This document shows, piece after piece, positions 33,920 to 43,852 of a DNA stretch of 64,000 nt (position 1 is the stretch's first letter; every line of letters starts with the position of its first letter). Below the pieces are notes generated by a model that made no database searches, was not told the origin of the DNA, and saw only the letters and a list, made by a program, of their open reading frames with translations. The position numbers were made by a program, and so were the translations under genes. Source of the stretch: Kangsaoukella pontilimi (lineage in GTDB: Bacteria; Pseudomonadota; Alphaproteobacteria; Rhodobacterales; Rhodobacteraceae); assembly GCF_009830125.1 (NCBI RefSeq), contig NZ_WUPT01000002.1, positions 773,501 to 837,500 of the forward strand. Reading direction: 5' to 3'.

Positions 33920-34885
33920 ATGACCGACACAACCCGCACCGAGCCTGTCCGCCGCGCGGCCGTCCGCGAACCCGGCCGCTTCGCCCGCTTTTGGGCGTCG
34001 GATTTCGCGTGGAAGTTCCGGCATTCGCCGGTGGCGATGGTGTCCTTCGGCGTCACGGTCATTCTTGTTCTCGCGGCGGTTCTGGCCCCGCTGATCGCGC
34101 CTTACGACCCGTTCAATCCAGCCAGCCTGAACCTGATGAACGGCTTCACGCCGCCGGGCGAGCCGAATGCGTTTACCGGAGACGAGTTCTGGCTGGGGAC
34201 CGACGATCAGGGGCGGGACGTGTTCTCGACCATCCTTTACGGAATGCGGATATCGCTCTTCGTGGGGTTCGCCGCGGTCATGTTCGCCCTCGTGGTGGGC
34301 GTACTTCTGGGCCTTCTGGCGGGATATGTCGGCGGCTGGACCGAAACGATCATCATGCGCGTGGCCGACGTGCAGCTGACCTTTCCGTCGATCCTGGTTG
34401 CGATGCTGATCTTCGGGGTGGCGAAGGGTTTTACGCCGGTCGAGTACCGCGACCAGATGGCGATCTGGGTGCTGATCTTTGCCATCGGCCTTTCCGACTG
34501 GGTGCAGTTCGCCCGCGTCGTGCGAGGCGCGACGCTGGTGCAGAAAGACCGGGAATACGTGCAGGCCGCGCGGTTGATCGGGCGCTCGCACTGGGCGATC
34601 ATGCTCAAGCATATCCTGCCGAACGTTCTGTCCCCCGTCCTCGTCATCGCGACGATTTCGCTGGCGCTGGCCATTATCGCAGAGGCGACGCTGTCCTTTC
34701 TCGGCGTGGGCGCGCCGCCGACGCAGCCGTCCCTCGGTACGCTCATCCGGATCGGGCAGGGCTTCCTGTTCTCGGGCGAGTGGTGGATCCTCTTCTTCCC
34801 CGCGCTGACGCTTCTGGCGCTGGCCCTGTCGGTCAACCTTCTGGGCGACTGGCTGAGAGACGCGCTGAACCCGAGGCTGAAGTGA
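33920..34885 (+). CDS. Dipeptide/oligopeptide-type ABC transporter permease 2 (DppC-like)
   Basis: 321 residues with a cytosolic basic N-terminus (MTDTTRTEPVRRAAVREPG), a first helix (VSFGVTVILVLAAVLAPLIA) and the PYDPFNP motif of OppC/DppC proteins. WLGTDDQGRDVFSTILYGMR is the family signature. The EAA loop YVQAARLIGRSHWAIMLKHILPN is present. It starts 1 base after the DppB-like stop, so it is coupled. A long loop with EYRDQMAIW near residue 175 is unusual and may reflect substrate specificity. Confidence 0.93.
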   Translation: MTDTTRTEPVRRAAVREPGRFARFWASDFAWKFRHSPVAMVSFGVTVILVLAAVLAPLIAPYDPFNPASLNLMNGFTPPGEPNAFTGDEFWLGTDDQGRDVFSTILYGMRISLFVGFAAVMFALVVGVLLGLLAGYVGGWTETIIMRVADVQLTFPSILVAMLIFGVAKGFTPVEYRDQMAIWVLIFAIGLSDWVQFARVVRGATLVQKDREYVQAARLIGRSHWAIMLKHILPNVLSPVLVIATISLALAIIAEATLSFLGVGAPPTQPSLGTLIRIGQGFLFSGEWWILFFPALTLLALALSVNLLGDWLRDALNPRLK

Positions 34886-34889
34886 TGCG

Positions 34890-35069
34890 CTATTCCGCTG
34901 CCGCCGCAGACGCCCGGTCGGGTGCATCCGTGCACCAGAGGTCATCCTCGGCCACCCAGACCGTGGGGCCGACATCGGCATGGACGACGACCCGCGCGGG
35001 CGCGCTTTCGACGATCTCCGGTGACAGGAGCGACAGGAAGGCGATCAGCGCCTGGGGTGTGATGCACAT
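34890..35069 (-). CDS. Small 59-residue ORF opposite the ABC cluster
   Basis: It starts MCITPQALIAFLSLLSPEIV and ends in an Ala-rich RASAAAAE. A GAGGAGA ribosome site sits 9 bases upstream of the ATG. It lies on the opposite strand between the permease and ATPase genes and fills a gap of 316 bp, 5 bases after the permease stop. No family is recognised. The good ribosome site and the gap it fills support it, but it could be chance. Confidence 0.45.
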   Translation of the reverse strand: MCITPQALIAFLSLLSPEIVESAPARVVVHADVGPTVWVAEDDLWCTDAPDRASAAAAE

Positions 35070-35201
35070 GGGTCTGTCTCCTCTGTTGGGCGCGGGAATG
35101 CGCCGGCAGGTGACCTCCCTTCGGTCCAGCATGCACCGTAGCGGCCGGCGGTCCATCAACAATATCGTGAAAGCGGGCCGGCCCGCGTCAGGAGCGATCC
35201 G

Positions 35202-36185
35202 ATGACCGAAACCGTTCTCTCCGTCCGCGATCTGATCGTCGAGATCCCGACCCGCGACGCGGTGCTGCGGCCCGTCGATCAGGTGTCGTATGACATAGCT
35301 GCGGGCGAGATACTGGGTGTCGTGGGTGAATCGGGCGCGGGCAAGTCGATGACCGGGAACGCTGTCATCGGGCTTCTTGACCGGCCCGCGCATATCACCG
35401 GCGGCGAGATATGGTTGAACGGGCGGCGGATCGACCAGCTCAGGGGCGACGCCATGCGTCGGGTCAGGGGCAAGGAGATCGGCATGGTCTTTCAGGACCC
35501 GCTGACCTCGCTCAATCCGCTTCTGCAGATCGGCGAGCAACTGACCGAAACGATGCTGGCCCATCTCGACATCTCCGAGGCCGAGGCGCGGAAGCGCGCC
35601 ATCGCGGCGCTGGACGAGGTGGGCATCCCCGCCGCCGCAAGCCGGATCGACAGCTATCCGCACGAGTTCTCGGGGGGCATGCGACAGCGGGTCGTGATCG
35701 CTCTGGCGCTTTGTGCCGAGCCGTCGCTCGTCATCGCGGACGAGCCGACGACGGCCCTGGACGTGAGCGTGCAGGCGCAGATCATTTCCCTTTTGCGCAG
35801 GCTCTGCCGCGAGCGTGGGACGGCGGTGATGCTGGTCACCCACGATATGGGCGTGATTGCCGAGGCGGCGGACCGTGTGGCGGTCATGTATGCCGGCCGT
35901 CTGGCCGAGCTTGGGCCCGTCCGCGAGGTCATCCAGCGCCCGCGCCATCCCTATACCGAGGGGCTGATGGGCTCGACGCCTCTGGCCAGCCGTGGGCAGG
36001 CGCGGCTGAGGCAGATACCGGGCGCGATGCCGCGTCTTGGCCGTCTGCCGGACGGTTGCGCCTTCCATCCGCGCTGTCCCAAGGCCGAGGACCGATGCCG
36101 CCAGAACCCGACGCCGCGTCTGGACGCCGATCAGGGCCGCGCCGCCTGCTGGTTCCCGGTCGAGCACAAGGAGGCTGCGGAGTGA
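35202..36185 (+). CDS. Dipeptide-type ABC transporter ATPase 1 (DppD-like)
   Basis: 327 residues. The Walker A is GESGAGKS, the Q-loop FQDPLTSLNP, the signature FSGGMRQRVVIA and the Walker B LVIADEPTTALD. The C-terminal oligopeptide-family extension has GCAFHPRCPKAEDRC, whose cysteines typify DppD/OppD and bind iron-sulfur or metal in some members. It powers import together with the DppF-like partner. It is separated from the permeases by a small opposite-strand ORF. Confidence 0.93.
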   Translation: MTETVLSVRDLIVEIPTRDAVLRPVDQVSYDIAAGEILGVVGESGAGKSMTGNAVIGLLDRPAHITGGEIWLNGRRIDQLRGDAMRRVRGKEIGMVFQDPLTSLNPLLQIGEQLTETMLAHLDISEAEARKRAIAALDEVGIPAAASRIDSYPHEFSGGMRQRVVIALALCAEPSLVIADEPTTALDVSVQAQIISLLRRLCRERGTAVMLVTHDMGVIAEAADRVAVMYAGRLAELGPVREVIQRPRHPYTEGLMGSTPLASRGQARLRQIPGAMPRLGRLPDGCAFHPRCPKAEDRCRQNPTPRLDADQGRAACWFPVEHKEAAE

Positions 36186-36315
36186 TGGCTGAGAGACTTC
36201 ATCGTATTTCCGGGGCGTCAGCCCCGGTTCGCCCCCGACCCGCCCCCCAGGGCGGGGGCGAAATCGCCCCCACCCTCGGGCCGGTGGCGAACCTCTGCAT
36301 TGATGAGGCCAGCCG

Positions 36316-37320
36316 ATGACCCGCCCCCTTGTTTCCGTCAAGAACCTGACCCGCGTCTTCGACGTCTCGAAACCGTGGCTGAACCGGGTGATCGAGCGGC
36401 TGCCCAAGGCGCGCCTGACCGCCGTATCCGATGTGTCTTTCGACATCCCCGAACGGCAGGTCTATGCGCTGGTCGGCGAGTCGGGGTCGGGCAAGTCGAC
36501 CATCGGCAAGATGATCGTAGGGCTTCTGAATCCGTCGGACGGTGTGGTTGAGGTCGAGGGTATCGACCTGTCGCGCGAGACGGACCCGGCCAAGGTCGAC
36601 AAGGTGCGTTCCGACATCCAGATGATCTTTCAGGACCCTTTCGCCTCGCTCAACCCGCGCTGGAAGGTCCGGGATATCATCGTCGAGCCCGTCGCCGCGC
36701 GGGGCGGCGATACCAAGGGCATGGCCGAGCGCCTGCTGGAGCAGGTGGGCCTGTCGGCCGAGGATGCGGGCAAGTTCCCGCATGAGTTCTCGGGCGGGCA
36801 GCGGCAGCGGATTTGCATCGCGCGGGCGCTGGCCTCGGAACCGAAGCTGATCGTCTGTGACGAGCCGACCTCGGCCTTGGACGTGTCGGTGCAGGCGCAG
36901 GTGCTGAACCTGATGAGCGATCTTAAGGACGAGTTCGGCCTGACCTATCTCTTTATCACCCACGACCTGACCGTCGTTCAGCACATGGCCGACCGGGTGG
37001 GCGTCCTTTACCTGGGCCGCCTTGTGGAGGAAGCCGCGCCGGGGACGCTGTTCGAGCGTCCGGCGCATCCTTATACCCAGATGCTTCTGGCCGCCGCGCC
37101 CAAGATGGACGGGTTCGGCCGCGAGGTGGAACCGCCCAAGGGCGAGATCCCCGATCCGATCAACCCGCCGCCCGGATGCGCCTTCAACCCGCGCTGCCCG
37201 CTGGCCGATGACCGCTGCCGGAGCGAGCGGCCCGAGTTGCGCGAGGTCGAAGGATCGCGCGTGGCCTGCCACTATGCCGAGCGGGCGCTGGCGCTCATGG
37301 CCGAGGCGGAACCGGCATGA
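36316..37320 (+). CDS. Dipeptide-type ABC transporter ATPase 2 (DppF-like)
   Basis: 334 residues starting MTRPLVSVKNLTRVFDVSKPW. The Walker A is GESGSGKST, the signature SGGQRQRICIA and the Walker B LIVCDEPTSALD. The C-terminal GCAFNPRCPLADDRC motif matches its partner. It overlaps the multicopper oxidase gene by 4 bases (ATGA), so the oxidase is translationally coupled to a transporter gene. The 130-bp spacer before it holds two GC hairpins (CCGGGGCGTCAGCCCCGG and one around CGCCCCCGACC). Confidence 0.93.
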   Translation: MTRPLVSVKNLTRVFDVSKPWLNRVIERLPKARLTAVSDVSFDIPERQVYALVGESGSGKSTIGKMIVGLLNPSDGVVEVEGIDLSRETDPAKVDKVRSDIQMIFQDPFASLNPRWKVRDIIVEPVAARGGDTKGMAERLLEQVGLSAEDAGKFPHEFSGGQRQRICIARALASEPKLIVCDEPTSALDVSVQAQVLNLMSDLKDEFGLTYLFITHDLTVVQHMADRVGVLYLGRLVEEAAPGTLFERPAHPYTQMLLAAAPKMDGFGREVEPPKGEIPDPINPPPGCAFNPRCPLADDRCRSERPELREVEGSRVACHYAERALALMAEAEPA

Positions 37321-38708
37321 TCACGCGACGGGGCGTGCTTGCGGGAGGTGCCGCGCTGACGGTGCTGGGCGCTCCGCGCCCGTCGCTCGCCACCACGCCC
37401 GGCCGTCTGATTACGCAGGAAGCCAGCCGGCAGATCGTACCCACGGACTATCCCGAGACGCGGCTCTGGCGCTATGCGCTGGACGGGCGGACGGGACCGG
37501 CCACCGGGCCAACGATACGGGCGCGGCAGGGGGATACTTTGTCTCTGAGGCTGGAGAACGGGCTGGCCCGGCCAACCACCGTTCACTGGCACGGCATCCG
37601 CATCGACAACGCTATGGACGGCGTGCCGGGCGTGACACAGTCGCCCGTTGGGCCGAGCGAGACGTTCGACTACGTGTTCGATCTGCCGGACGCGGGCACC
37701 TACTGGTATCACAGCCATGTGGACAGCGTTGAGCAGGTGGCGCGCGGCCTTCACGGCCCCCTGATCGTGGACGAGGCTGAGGCGCCCGATGTGGATGACG
37801 ATCTCGTTCTGGTGCTGGACGACTGGCGGCTGGATGCAGGCGCGCAGATCACCGACGATTTCGAGAATCGCCACGACAGAAGCCATGCGGGCCGTCTGGG
37901 CAACGTGGTCACCACCAATGGGGACATGGACTGGCGGCAGTCGGTGACGGCGGGCGCGCGCCTCAGGCTGAGGCTGATCAATGTCGCCAATGCGCGGGTT
38001 TTCGACCTTGCGCTGGCAGGTGTGACCGGCTGGATCGTTGCGACGGACGGGATGCCTTTGGCCGCCCCCCGCGTCATCGAGGGGCCTTTCGCGCTAGGTC
38101 CGGCGCAGCGGCTGGACCTGATCGTGGATATCGCGGGCGAGGTGGGCGACGAGGTCGGGCTGGTCGAGCTGATCCGGGGCGAGGCCTATTCGCAGGCCAC
38201 CTTTGTCGTCGAAAACGGCGGCAGCGCGCGGACCGCTGCGCCTCTGCCTTTGCCGCCCAATCCCACCTATGGCGTGGCCGATGCGACGAATGCGCGGAAA
38301 ATCGAGATCGTGATGCAGGGCGGCGCAATGCGCGGTCTGCCCGAAGTCATGTCGGGGGGTGTCATTCGCGACGGTCGGTCCCTGATGATGGAGGGTCTGT
38401 TCTGGGCGCTGTCCGGGCAGGCGGGCCGGCCGGACACTCCGCTGGCCGAGATCGCGCAGGGCGAGACGGTGGCAATCGATTTCGTGAACGAGACCGCCTT
38501 TCCGCACGCGATGCACCTTCACGGCCATCATTTCCACGAGGTTGCGCCGGACGGCAGTCTTGGTGATTTCCGCGACACAACGCTGGTGCAGCCGGGCCAG
38601 AGGGTCTCGACGCTCTTCGTTGCGCACAACCCTGGCGACTGGCTTTTGCATTGTCACATGCTGGCCCATCACGCTGCCGGAATGGGTACGTGGATTCGGG
38701 TCGCCTGA
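37317..38708 (+). CDS. Periplasmic multicopper oxidase
   Basis: 463 residues. A Tat signal (MITRRGVLAGGAALTVLG) exports the folded enzyme. All four copper-site blocks are seen: HWHG near residue 92, HSH near 132, HLHGHH near 401, and HCHMLAHH near 446, which includes the type 1 Cys and a His. It is of the bilirubin oxidase/CueO-like two-to-three-cupredoxin class and would oxidise Cu(I), metals or phenols. Its start overlaps the DppF-like stop. CopA follows after a CueR-type promoter, so a role in copper tolerance is likely. Methionine-rich CueO-style inserts are absent. Confidence 0.92.
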   Translation: MITRRGVLAGGAALTVLGAPRPSLATTPGRLITQEASRQIVPTDYPETRLWRYALDGRTGPATGPTIRARQGDTLSLRLENGLARPTTVHWHGIRIDNAMDGVPGVTQSPVGPSETFDYVFDLPDAGTYWYHSHVDSVEQVARGLHGPLIVDEAEAPDVDDDLVLVLDDWRLDAGAQITDDFENRHDRSHAGRLGNVVTTNGDMDWRQSVTAGARLRLRLINVANARVFDLALAGVTGWIVATDGMPLAAPRVIEGPFALGPAQRLDLIVDIAGEVGDEVGLVELIRGEAYSQATFVVENGGSARTAAPLPLPPNPTYGVADATNARKIEIVMQGGAMRGLPEVMSGGVIRDGRSLMMEGLFWALSGQAGRPDTPLAEIAQGETVAIDFVNETAFPHAMHLHGHHFHEVAPDGSLGDFRDTTLVQPGQRVSTLFVAHNPGDWLLHCHMLAHHAAGMGTWIRVA

Positions 38709-38712
38709 CCTC

Positions 38713-38743
38713 TTGACCTTCCAGTGACTGGAGGCCCTATCTC
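38713..38743 (+). promoter_or_regulatory. CueR-type (MerR-family) promoter of copA
   Basis: A -35 TTGACC (38713-38718) and a -10 CTATCT or TATCTC (38737-38743) are 18-19 bp apart. Between them lies the dyad CTTCCAG-TGA-CTGGAGG. The long spacer with a CCTTCCAG-type dyad is the hallmark of copper-responsive CueR promoters. A GGAG site and the copA ATG follow within 25 bp. Confidence 0.8.
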
Positions 38744-38765
38744 CCGATTCAAAGGAGATACTGTC

Positions 38766-41180
38766 ATGACCGCCACGTTTAGAACCGAGATTGAAAACAT
38801 GTCCTGCGCGTCCTGCGTGCGCAGGGTCGAGACGGCTCTCGGAGGGGTGCCGGGCGTGTCGAATGCGCGCGCGAATCTGGCGACGGGCGAAGTCATGGCG
38901 GACTACGAGCCGGTGACGACGCCGCAGGATCTGGCCGAAGCGCTGAAGGCTGCGGGCTATCCGCCGCGCACCCATCAGCAGCGTTTCGAGGTTGAGGGCA
39001 TGTCTTGCGCGTCCTGCGTGAGGCGTCTGGAGACCGCGCTCAAAGGCGCTGACGGTGTGATCGACGCGCGGGTCAACCTTGCCGATCAGTCCGCCACGCT
39101 GGACCTGTCAGCGGGGGCGGACATCGCGGTAATCCGCGACGTGGCGCGGCAGACGGGGTATCCGATCACGCCGGAAGCCGATGAGGCCGAGGCCGACGCC
39201 CCCGCCGTCGACAGGCAGGAGGCCGAGGCGGCGCGGCTTAGCCGCGATACGATCGTCGCGGGTCTTCTGGTGCTGCCCGTCTTCCTGTTCGAGATGGGTG
39301 GCCACCTGATCCCCGCCATCCACATGTTCGTGGGCGAGATCATCGGCCATCAGACGTGGCGCGTGGTCCAGTTCCTGCTTGTCGGTGCGGCGCTTCTGGG
39401 GCCGGGGCGGGGTTTCTTCACCAAGGGTATCCCGTCGCTTCTGCACCGTGCGCCGGACATGAACGCGCTGGTGGCATTGGGCGCGGGCGCGGCGTTTCTC
39501 TATTCGACGCTGGTGACCTTTGCGCCGGCGCTCTTCCCTGAAGGCACGCGCAACGTCTATTTCGAGGCTGCGGGCGTCATCGTCACGCTGATCCTTCTGG
39601 GCCGGACGCTGGAGGCGCGTGCCAAGGGCAGGACGGGGGCCGCGATCCGCAAGCTGATGGGCCTTCGTCCCGACAGCGCGACCGTAGTGACCGCAACCGG
39701 CACCGAGACGCGCCCCCTTTCCGAGATCGGTGTGGGCGACGTGATCCTCGTGAAACCGGGCGAGCGGATCGCCGTCGACGGCACCGTGACCGAGGGCGAA
39801 GCCCATGTGGACGAAAGCATGATCACGGGCGAACCCGTGCCCGTCGCCAAGGCAGTGGGCGATACCGTCACGGGCGGCACGGTCAACGGGGCATCGGTGC
39901 TAAAGGTACGGGCGACCGGCGTCGGCTCGGATACGGTTCTGGCCGGCATCATCCGCATGGTCCGTGACGCGCAGGGCGCGAAGCTGCCCATTCAGGGGCT
40001 GGTCGACCGGATCACCGCGTGGTTCGTGCCGGTCGTGTTGGTCGTAGCGGCGGTCACCATTCTGGTCTGGGCCGTCACGACAGATATCTCCTTCGCGCTG
40101 GTCGCGGGGGTCTCTGTCCTGATCATCGCCTGCCCCTGCGCCATGGGGCTGGCAACGCCCACCTCGATCATGGTCGGCACGGGCCGCGCCGCCGAGCTGG
40201 GCGTGCTGTTCCGGAAGGGCGACGCGCTGCAGGCGCTGTCCGGCGTCAGGGTCGTGGCCTTCGACAAGACCGGCACGCTGACCGAAGGCCGCCCCGAGGT
40301 GACCGACGTTGTCACCGCCGAGGGCGTCGACCGCGACCGGGCGCTGGCTCTCGCGGCGGCTGTCGAAGCGTCGTCCGAGCATCCGCTGGCCCGCGCGATC
40401 CTGCGTGCCGCAGCGGATGTGCCCGAGGCAACCGGCTTCCGCTCAGTCACCGGGCAGGGTGTCGAGGGGGTGGTGGATGGCGCCGAGGTGCGCGTCGGCA
40501 CGCGCACCTTTGCCATGGGCGAGGCGCTTGACCCGTTCGGTGACGAGGTCACGCGGCTCTCGGGCGAGGGCAAGACGGTCTTCTACCTGTCTCAAGGCGG
40601 TACGGCACTGGGTGTCATCGCGGTGGCCGACCCGATCCGGGAGGGCGCGCGGCGGGTGATCGACGGCCTCCATGCCGAGGGCGTCGAGGTCGCCATGATC
40701 TCGGGCGATGCACGCGCCACGGCCGAAGTGATCGCCGCCCGTCTGGGTATCGATCACGTGGTTGCGGACGCCAAACCCGAGACCAAGGTCGCGGCCATCA
40801 GGGACCTGGCGGCGCGCGGGCCGCTCGCCTTTGTCGGCGACGGTATCAACGACGCGCCCGCGCTGGCCGAGGCGAATGTGGGCATCGCCATCGGCACCGG
40901 CACCGATATCGCGGTCGAGGCGGCGGATGTGGTTCTCATGTCCGGCGACCCCGAAGGCGTGCTCCGTGCCACCGGCATCAGCCACGCGGTGATGCGCAAT
41001 ATCCGCCAGAACTTGGGCTGGGCCTTCGGATACAACGTCCTTCTGATCCCGGTGGCGGCGGGTCTCCTTTATCCGGTCTTCGGGCTCCTGCTGTCGCCGA
41101 TGCTGGCCGCGGGCGCGATGGCTCTCTCCTCGGTGGCGGTGGTCACGAACGCGCTCCGCCTCCGCCGCTGGGCGCCCTGA
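38766..41180 (+). CDS. copA: Copper-exporting P1B-1 ATPase
   Basis: 804 residues with two N-terminal heavy-metal-associated domains, each with the MSCASC metal motif (near residues 12 and 79). Eight membrane helices follow, with the copper-selective CPC in [19 protein letters not shown] carries the phosphorylated Asp. TGEP and [10 protein letters not shown] are the actuator and hinge motifs. It exports Cu(I) from the cytosol to the periplasm, where the neighbouring oxidase may act. It has its own CueR-type promoter. The CueR gene is not in the window. Confidence 0.97.
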   Translation: MTATFRTEIENMSCASCVRRVETALGGVPGVSNARANLATGEVMADYEPVTTPQDLAEALKAAGYPPRTHQQRFEVEGMSCASCVRRLETALKGADGVIDARVNLADQSATLDLSAGADIAVIRDVARQTGYPITPEADEAEADAPAVDRQEAEAARLSRDTIVAGLLVLPVFLFEMGGHLIPAIHMFVGEIIGHQTWRVVQFLLVGAALLGPGRGFFTKGIPSLLHRAPDMNALVALGAGAAFLYSTLVTFAPALFPEGTRNVYFEAAGVIVTLILLGRTLEARAKGRTGAAIRKLMGLRPDSATVVTATGTETRPLSEIGVGDVILVKPGERIAVDGTVTEGEAHVDESMITGEPVPVAKAVGDTVTGGTVNGASVLKVRATGVGSDTVLAGIIRMVRDAQGAKLPIQGLVDRITAWFVPVVLVVAAVTILVWAVTTDISFALVAGVSVLIIACPCAMGLATPTSIMVGTGRAAELGVLFRKGDALQALSGVRVVAFDKTGTLTEGRPEVTDVVTAEGVDRDRALALAAAVEASSEHPLARAILRAAADVPEATGFRSVTGQGVEGVVDGAEVRVGTRTFAMGEALDPFGDEVTRLSGEGKTVFYLSQGGTALGVIAVADPIREGARRVIDGLHAEGVEVAMISGDARATAEVIAARLGIDHVVADAKPETKVAAIRDLAARGPLAFVGDGINDAPALAEANVGIAIGTGTDIAVEAADVVLMSGDPEGVLRATGISHAVMRNIRQNLGWAFGYNVLLIPVAAGLLYPVFGLLLSPMLAAGAMALSSVAVVTNALRLRRWAP

Positions 41181-41192
41181 GGCCGAAATCCC

Positions 41193-41600
41193 TTAACCGA
41201 AGACTTGTGTCGTGAGGCGCGGGTCATCGGCCTCGGCCGTGGGCAGGCCATCGGACAGCTCGTAGTAATCGACCTTGGCTCCGACAAAGATATGCCCGGC
41301 GAGCCGCAGGCCGGTGTCGCCATCCAATGTGCCGGCCATGACCGACAGATGGCTTCCCGGCCCGTCCCAGAACAGATTCGACCCGCAGACCGGACAAAAG
41401 CCGCGCCGCGCCGTGTCCGACGACCTGTACCACGCCACCTCGCCGGTGATCTCGATCTCGCCCCGCGCCGCCGCCGTGGCCGCAACGTGGTGACCGCTTG
41501 TCTTCCGGCACTGGAGACAATGGCAGGCGATCACGGGGCGCATCGGCCCCGTCACCCGGTACTGAACCGCCCCGCAGAGGCAGCCGCCCGTCCGCGTCAT
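41193..41600 (-). CDS. GFA-family zinc-binding protein
   Basis: 135 residues. The fold's metal cysteines are in [22 protein letters not shown] and [12 protein letters not shown], the PF04828 pattern. GFA domains were named for glutathione-dependent formaldehyde activation, but most members have unknown function. It overlaps the aroA stop by 4 bases, with the reading frames coupled. A formaldehyde link is possible given frmA at 55.5 kb, but the genes are not adjacent. Confidence 0.85.
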   Translation of the reverse strand: MTRTGGCLCGAVQYRVTGPMRPVIACHCLQCRKTSGHHVAATAAARGEIEITGEVAWYRSSDTARRGFCPVCGSNLFWDGPGSHLSVMAGTLDGDTGLRLAGHIFVGAKVDYYELSDGLPTAEADDPRLTTQVFG

Positions 41601-42937
41601 GTCAGACGCGCACCAAGACCGGTCATCAATCCGGTGAAGATGGGGAAGGACGTGGCGATGGGTGCGGCATCGTCAACAGTGACGGGCTTTTGCGAGGCCA
41701 TGCCGAGGCAGAGGAAGCTCATGGCGATACGGTGATCCAGCCGCGCCTCGACCGTCGCGCCGCCCGGCACGCCGCCGGCTCCCATGCCCTCCACTTCCCA
41801 CCAGTCCGGGCCCTCGTCCACCGTGACGCCGGCGGCGCGGAGGCCCACGGCCATGGCGTCGATCCGGTCGCTCTCCTTGACGCGCAGCTCCTTGACCCCG
41901 TGCATCGAGGTGCGGCCCCGCGCATTGGCGGCGACCACAGACAGGATCGGATACTCGTCGATCATCGAGGCCGCGCGCTCGGGCGGCACTTCGATGCCCA
42001 CCATGTCGGGCGAATAGCGCGCCCGAAGGTCCGCCACGGGCTCGCCGCCCTCGTCGCGGATATTCTCATAGGTCAGGTCCGCACCCATGTCGCGCAGCGT
42101 CTCGTAGAGCCCCGCACGCGTGGGGTTCAGCCCGATATTCGGGACAAGGACGTCCGAGCCCTCGACGATGAGCGCGGCGGCGACAGGGAAGGCGGCCGAG
42201 GACGGGTCGCGGGGCACGTCGATGGATTGCGGACGAAGCTCGGGCTGGCCGGTCAGCGTGATGACCCGACCCTCGTTCGTGTCCTCCACACGGACAGCCG
42301 CGCCAAACCCTGCCAGCATCCGCTCGGTATGGTCGCGGGTGGCCTCGGTCTCGATGACGACCGTCTCGCCGGGGGCGTTCAGCCCGGCCAGCAGCACCGC
42401 GGATTTCACCTGCGCCGAGGCCATGGGCAGCGTATAGCGTGCGGGCACGGGCGATGACGCACCCACGATGGTCATCGGCAGGCGCCCGCCCGTCCGCCCA
42501 TGGGCTTTCGCCCCGAACAGCGCCAGCGGGTCCGTCACCCGCCCCATGGGCCGCGAGCGGAGCGAGGCATCACCGGTGAAGGTTGCGGTGATCGGGCTGG
42601 TGGCCATGGCCCCCATGATCAGCCGCACGCCGGTTCCGGCATTGCCGCAGTCGATCACGTCCTCCGGCTCACCGAAGCCGCCGACGCCCACGCCGTGCAC
42701 ATGCCATTCGCCCGCATCGTCCCGTGTCACCTCGGCGCCGAAGGCCCGCATGGCCGCCGCCGTCGCCAGAACGTCCTCGCCCTCCAACAGACCCCGGATC
42801 CGCGTCTCGCCCACCGACAAGGCGCCAAGGATCAGCGACCGGTGGCTGATCGACTTGTCGCCCGGCACATGTGCCTCGCCGCTCAGGGCTCCGCCGCGTT
42901 CCGCGCGCATGGGTCTGGGGTCTCCGTGGCCCGACAT
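41597..42937 (-). CDS. aroA: 3-phosphoshikimate 1-carboxyvinyltransferase (EPSP synthase, class II-like)
   Basis: 446 residues, shikimate-pathway step six, joining shikimate-3-phosphate to [23 protein letters not shown] opens the fold, [11 protein letters not shown] lies near residue 98, RPMGR is the catalytic arginine region, and LDHRIAMSF the C-terminal signature. The pattern ([28 protein letters not shown]) fits the class II enzymes related to the CP4 enzyme. The NAGTG segment has Gly where CP4 has Ala. It is the first gene in a coupled pair with the GFA gene. Confidence 0.96.
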   Translation of the reverse strand: MSGHGDPRPMRAERGGALSGEAHVPGDKSISHRSLILGALSVGETRIRGLLEGEDVLATAAAMRAFGAEVTRDDAGEWHVHGVGVGGFGEPEDVIDCGNAGTGVRLIMGAMATSPITATFTGDASLRSRPMGRVTDPLALFGAKAHGRTGGRLPMTIVGASSPVPARYTLPMASAQVKSAVLLAGLNAPGETVVIETEATRDHTERMLAGFGAAVRVEDTNEGRVITLTGQPELRPQSIDVPRDPSSAAFPVAAALIVEGSDVLVPNIGLNPTRAGLYETLRDMGADLTYENIRDEGGEPVADLRARYSPDMVGIEVPPERAASMIDEYPILSVVAANARGRTSMHGVKELRVKESDRIDAMAVGLRAAGVTVDEGPDWWEVEGMGAGGVPGGATVEARLDHRIAMSFLCLGMASQKPVTVDDAAPIATSFPIFTGLMTGLGARLT

Positions 42938-42997
42938 GGCCGTCCTCCGTCCTTTTTCCCGCGACCGTTAGCGCAGACAGTGCCGGAACGGAATGCC

Positions 42998-43068
42998 CCT
43001 TCCTTCTTTGGGTCCGAAAAATCCCCGCCGGAGGAACCGCGACGGCCGAAGGCCGGCGCAAAACCTCA
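42998..43068. repeat. Intergenic palindromic repeat, copy H
   Basis: TTCTTTGGGTCCGAAAAATCCCC is the GGACCCAAAGA-type arm, followed by GCCGGAGG and GGCCGAAGGCCGGC hairpins. It lies between aroA and trmB, both on the minus strand. Confidence 0.65.
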
Positions 43069-43097
43069 TGTGTGCGCCAAAGACGCGCGCCATTGGA

Positions 43098-43805
43098 TCA
43101 GACCCGTTCGAAGGTCATATAGTGGGGCGTGCGGCCTTCGCGGACCGCTTTCGCCTCATAGCGGGTGCGGGTCCAGTCGGCCCAGGGGGCACGCCAGTCG
43201 GCGGCGCTTTCCGCCAGCCAGCGGAAGCCGGCCTTCGGCACTTCCTCCATGGTCTGGCGGACATAGTCGGGGATGTCCGTTGCCACGCGGAACACCGCGC
43301 CGGGCTTGAGAATGCGGTGCAGTGGCTCGAGGTGCTCGGGCGTCACGAAGCGGCGGCGGTGGTGCCGGGCCTTGGGCCACGGGTCTGGATAGAGCAGGAA
43401 CGCGCGGGATATGCTTTCCCCGGGCAACACGTCGAAGAGGTCGCGCGCGTCGCCGGGATGAAGCCGCACGTTTTGCACGCCCGCGCGTCGCATCTTGCCG
43501 AGGCAGGTGGCCACGCCGTTCACGAAGGGCTCGGCCCCGATGATGCCCACATCGGGGTTCTGAACGGCCTGATGGACCAGATGCTCGCCCGCGCCAAAGC
43601 CCACCTCAAGCCAAACGGGCCGGTCGCCGAAGACGCCCGCGAGGTCCAGCGACGTGCGCTCGGGGTTCTCCTCCCAGTCGACGCCGCCCAGCCCCACGGT
43701 CGCGAGGTCTTCGAGATAGCGTTTGTGGCTGTCCTTGAGCGTCTTGCCCTTGGTCCGGCCGTAGAAGTTGCGCCAGGGGGCGCCTGTGGGATGCGTGTCG
43801 GTCAT
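43098..43805 (-). CDS. trmB: tRNA (guanine-N7)-methyltransferase
   Basis: 235 residues from MTDTHPTGAPWRNFYGR. The SAM-binding motif VWLEVGFGAGEHL is near residue 65, GAEPF follows, and YPDPWPKARHHRRR is the TrmB signature (PDPWPKxRHxKRR). It methylates G46 of several tRNAs. The start is set at 43805 because the six preceding codons (MAPRAA) lack conservation. It runs in the same direction as aroA. Confidence 0.95.
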   Translation of the reverse strand: MTDTHPTGAPWRNFYGRTKGKTLKDSHKRYLEDLATVGLGGVDWEENPERTSLDLAGVFGDRPVWLEVGFGAGEHLVHQAVQNPDVGIIGAEPFVNGVATCLGKMRRAGVQNVRLHPGDARDLFDVLPGESISRAFLLYPDPWPKARHHRRRFVTPEHLEPLHRILKPGAVFRVATDIPDYVRQTMEEVPKAGFRWLAESAADWRAPWADWTRTRYEAKAVREGRTPHYMTFERV

Positions 43806-43852
43806 GGCCGCGCGAGGTGCCAACTCACGCGGCCGCCGTCAAGCGGCAAGGC

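Noticed and set aside
36190..36315. Hairpins between the two ABC ATPases as a member of the main repeat family
   Set aside because: They share GC-rich stems only; the CCCGGGATATTT core and both tails are missing.
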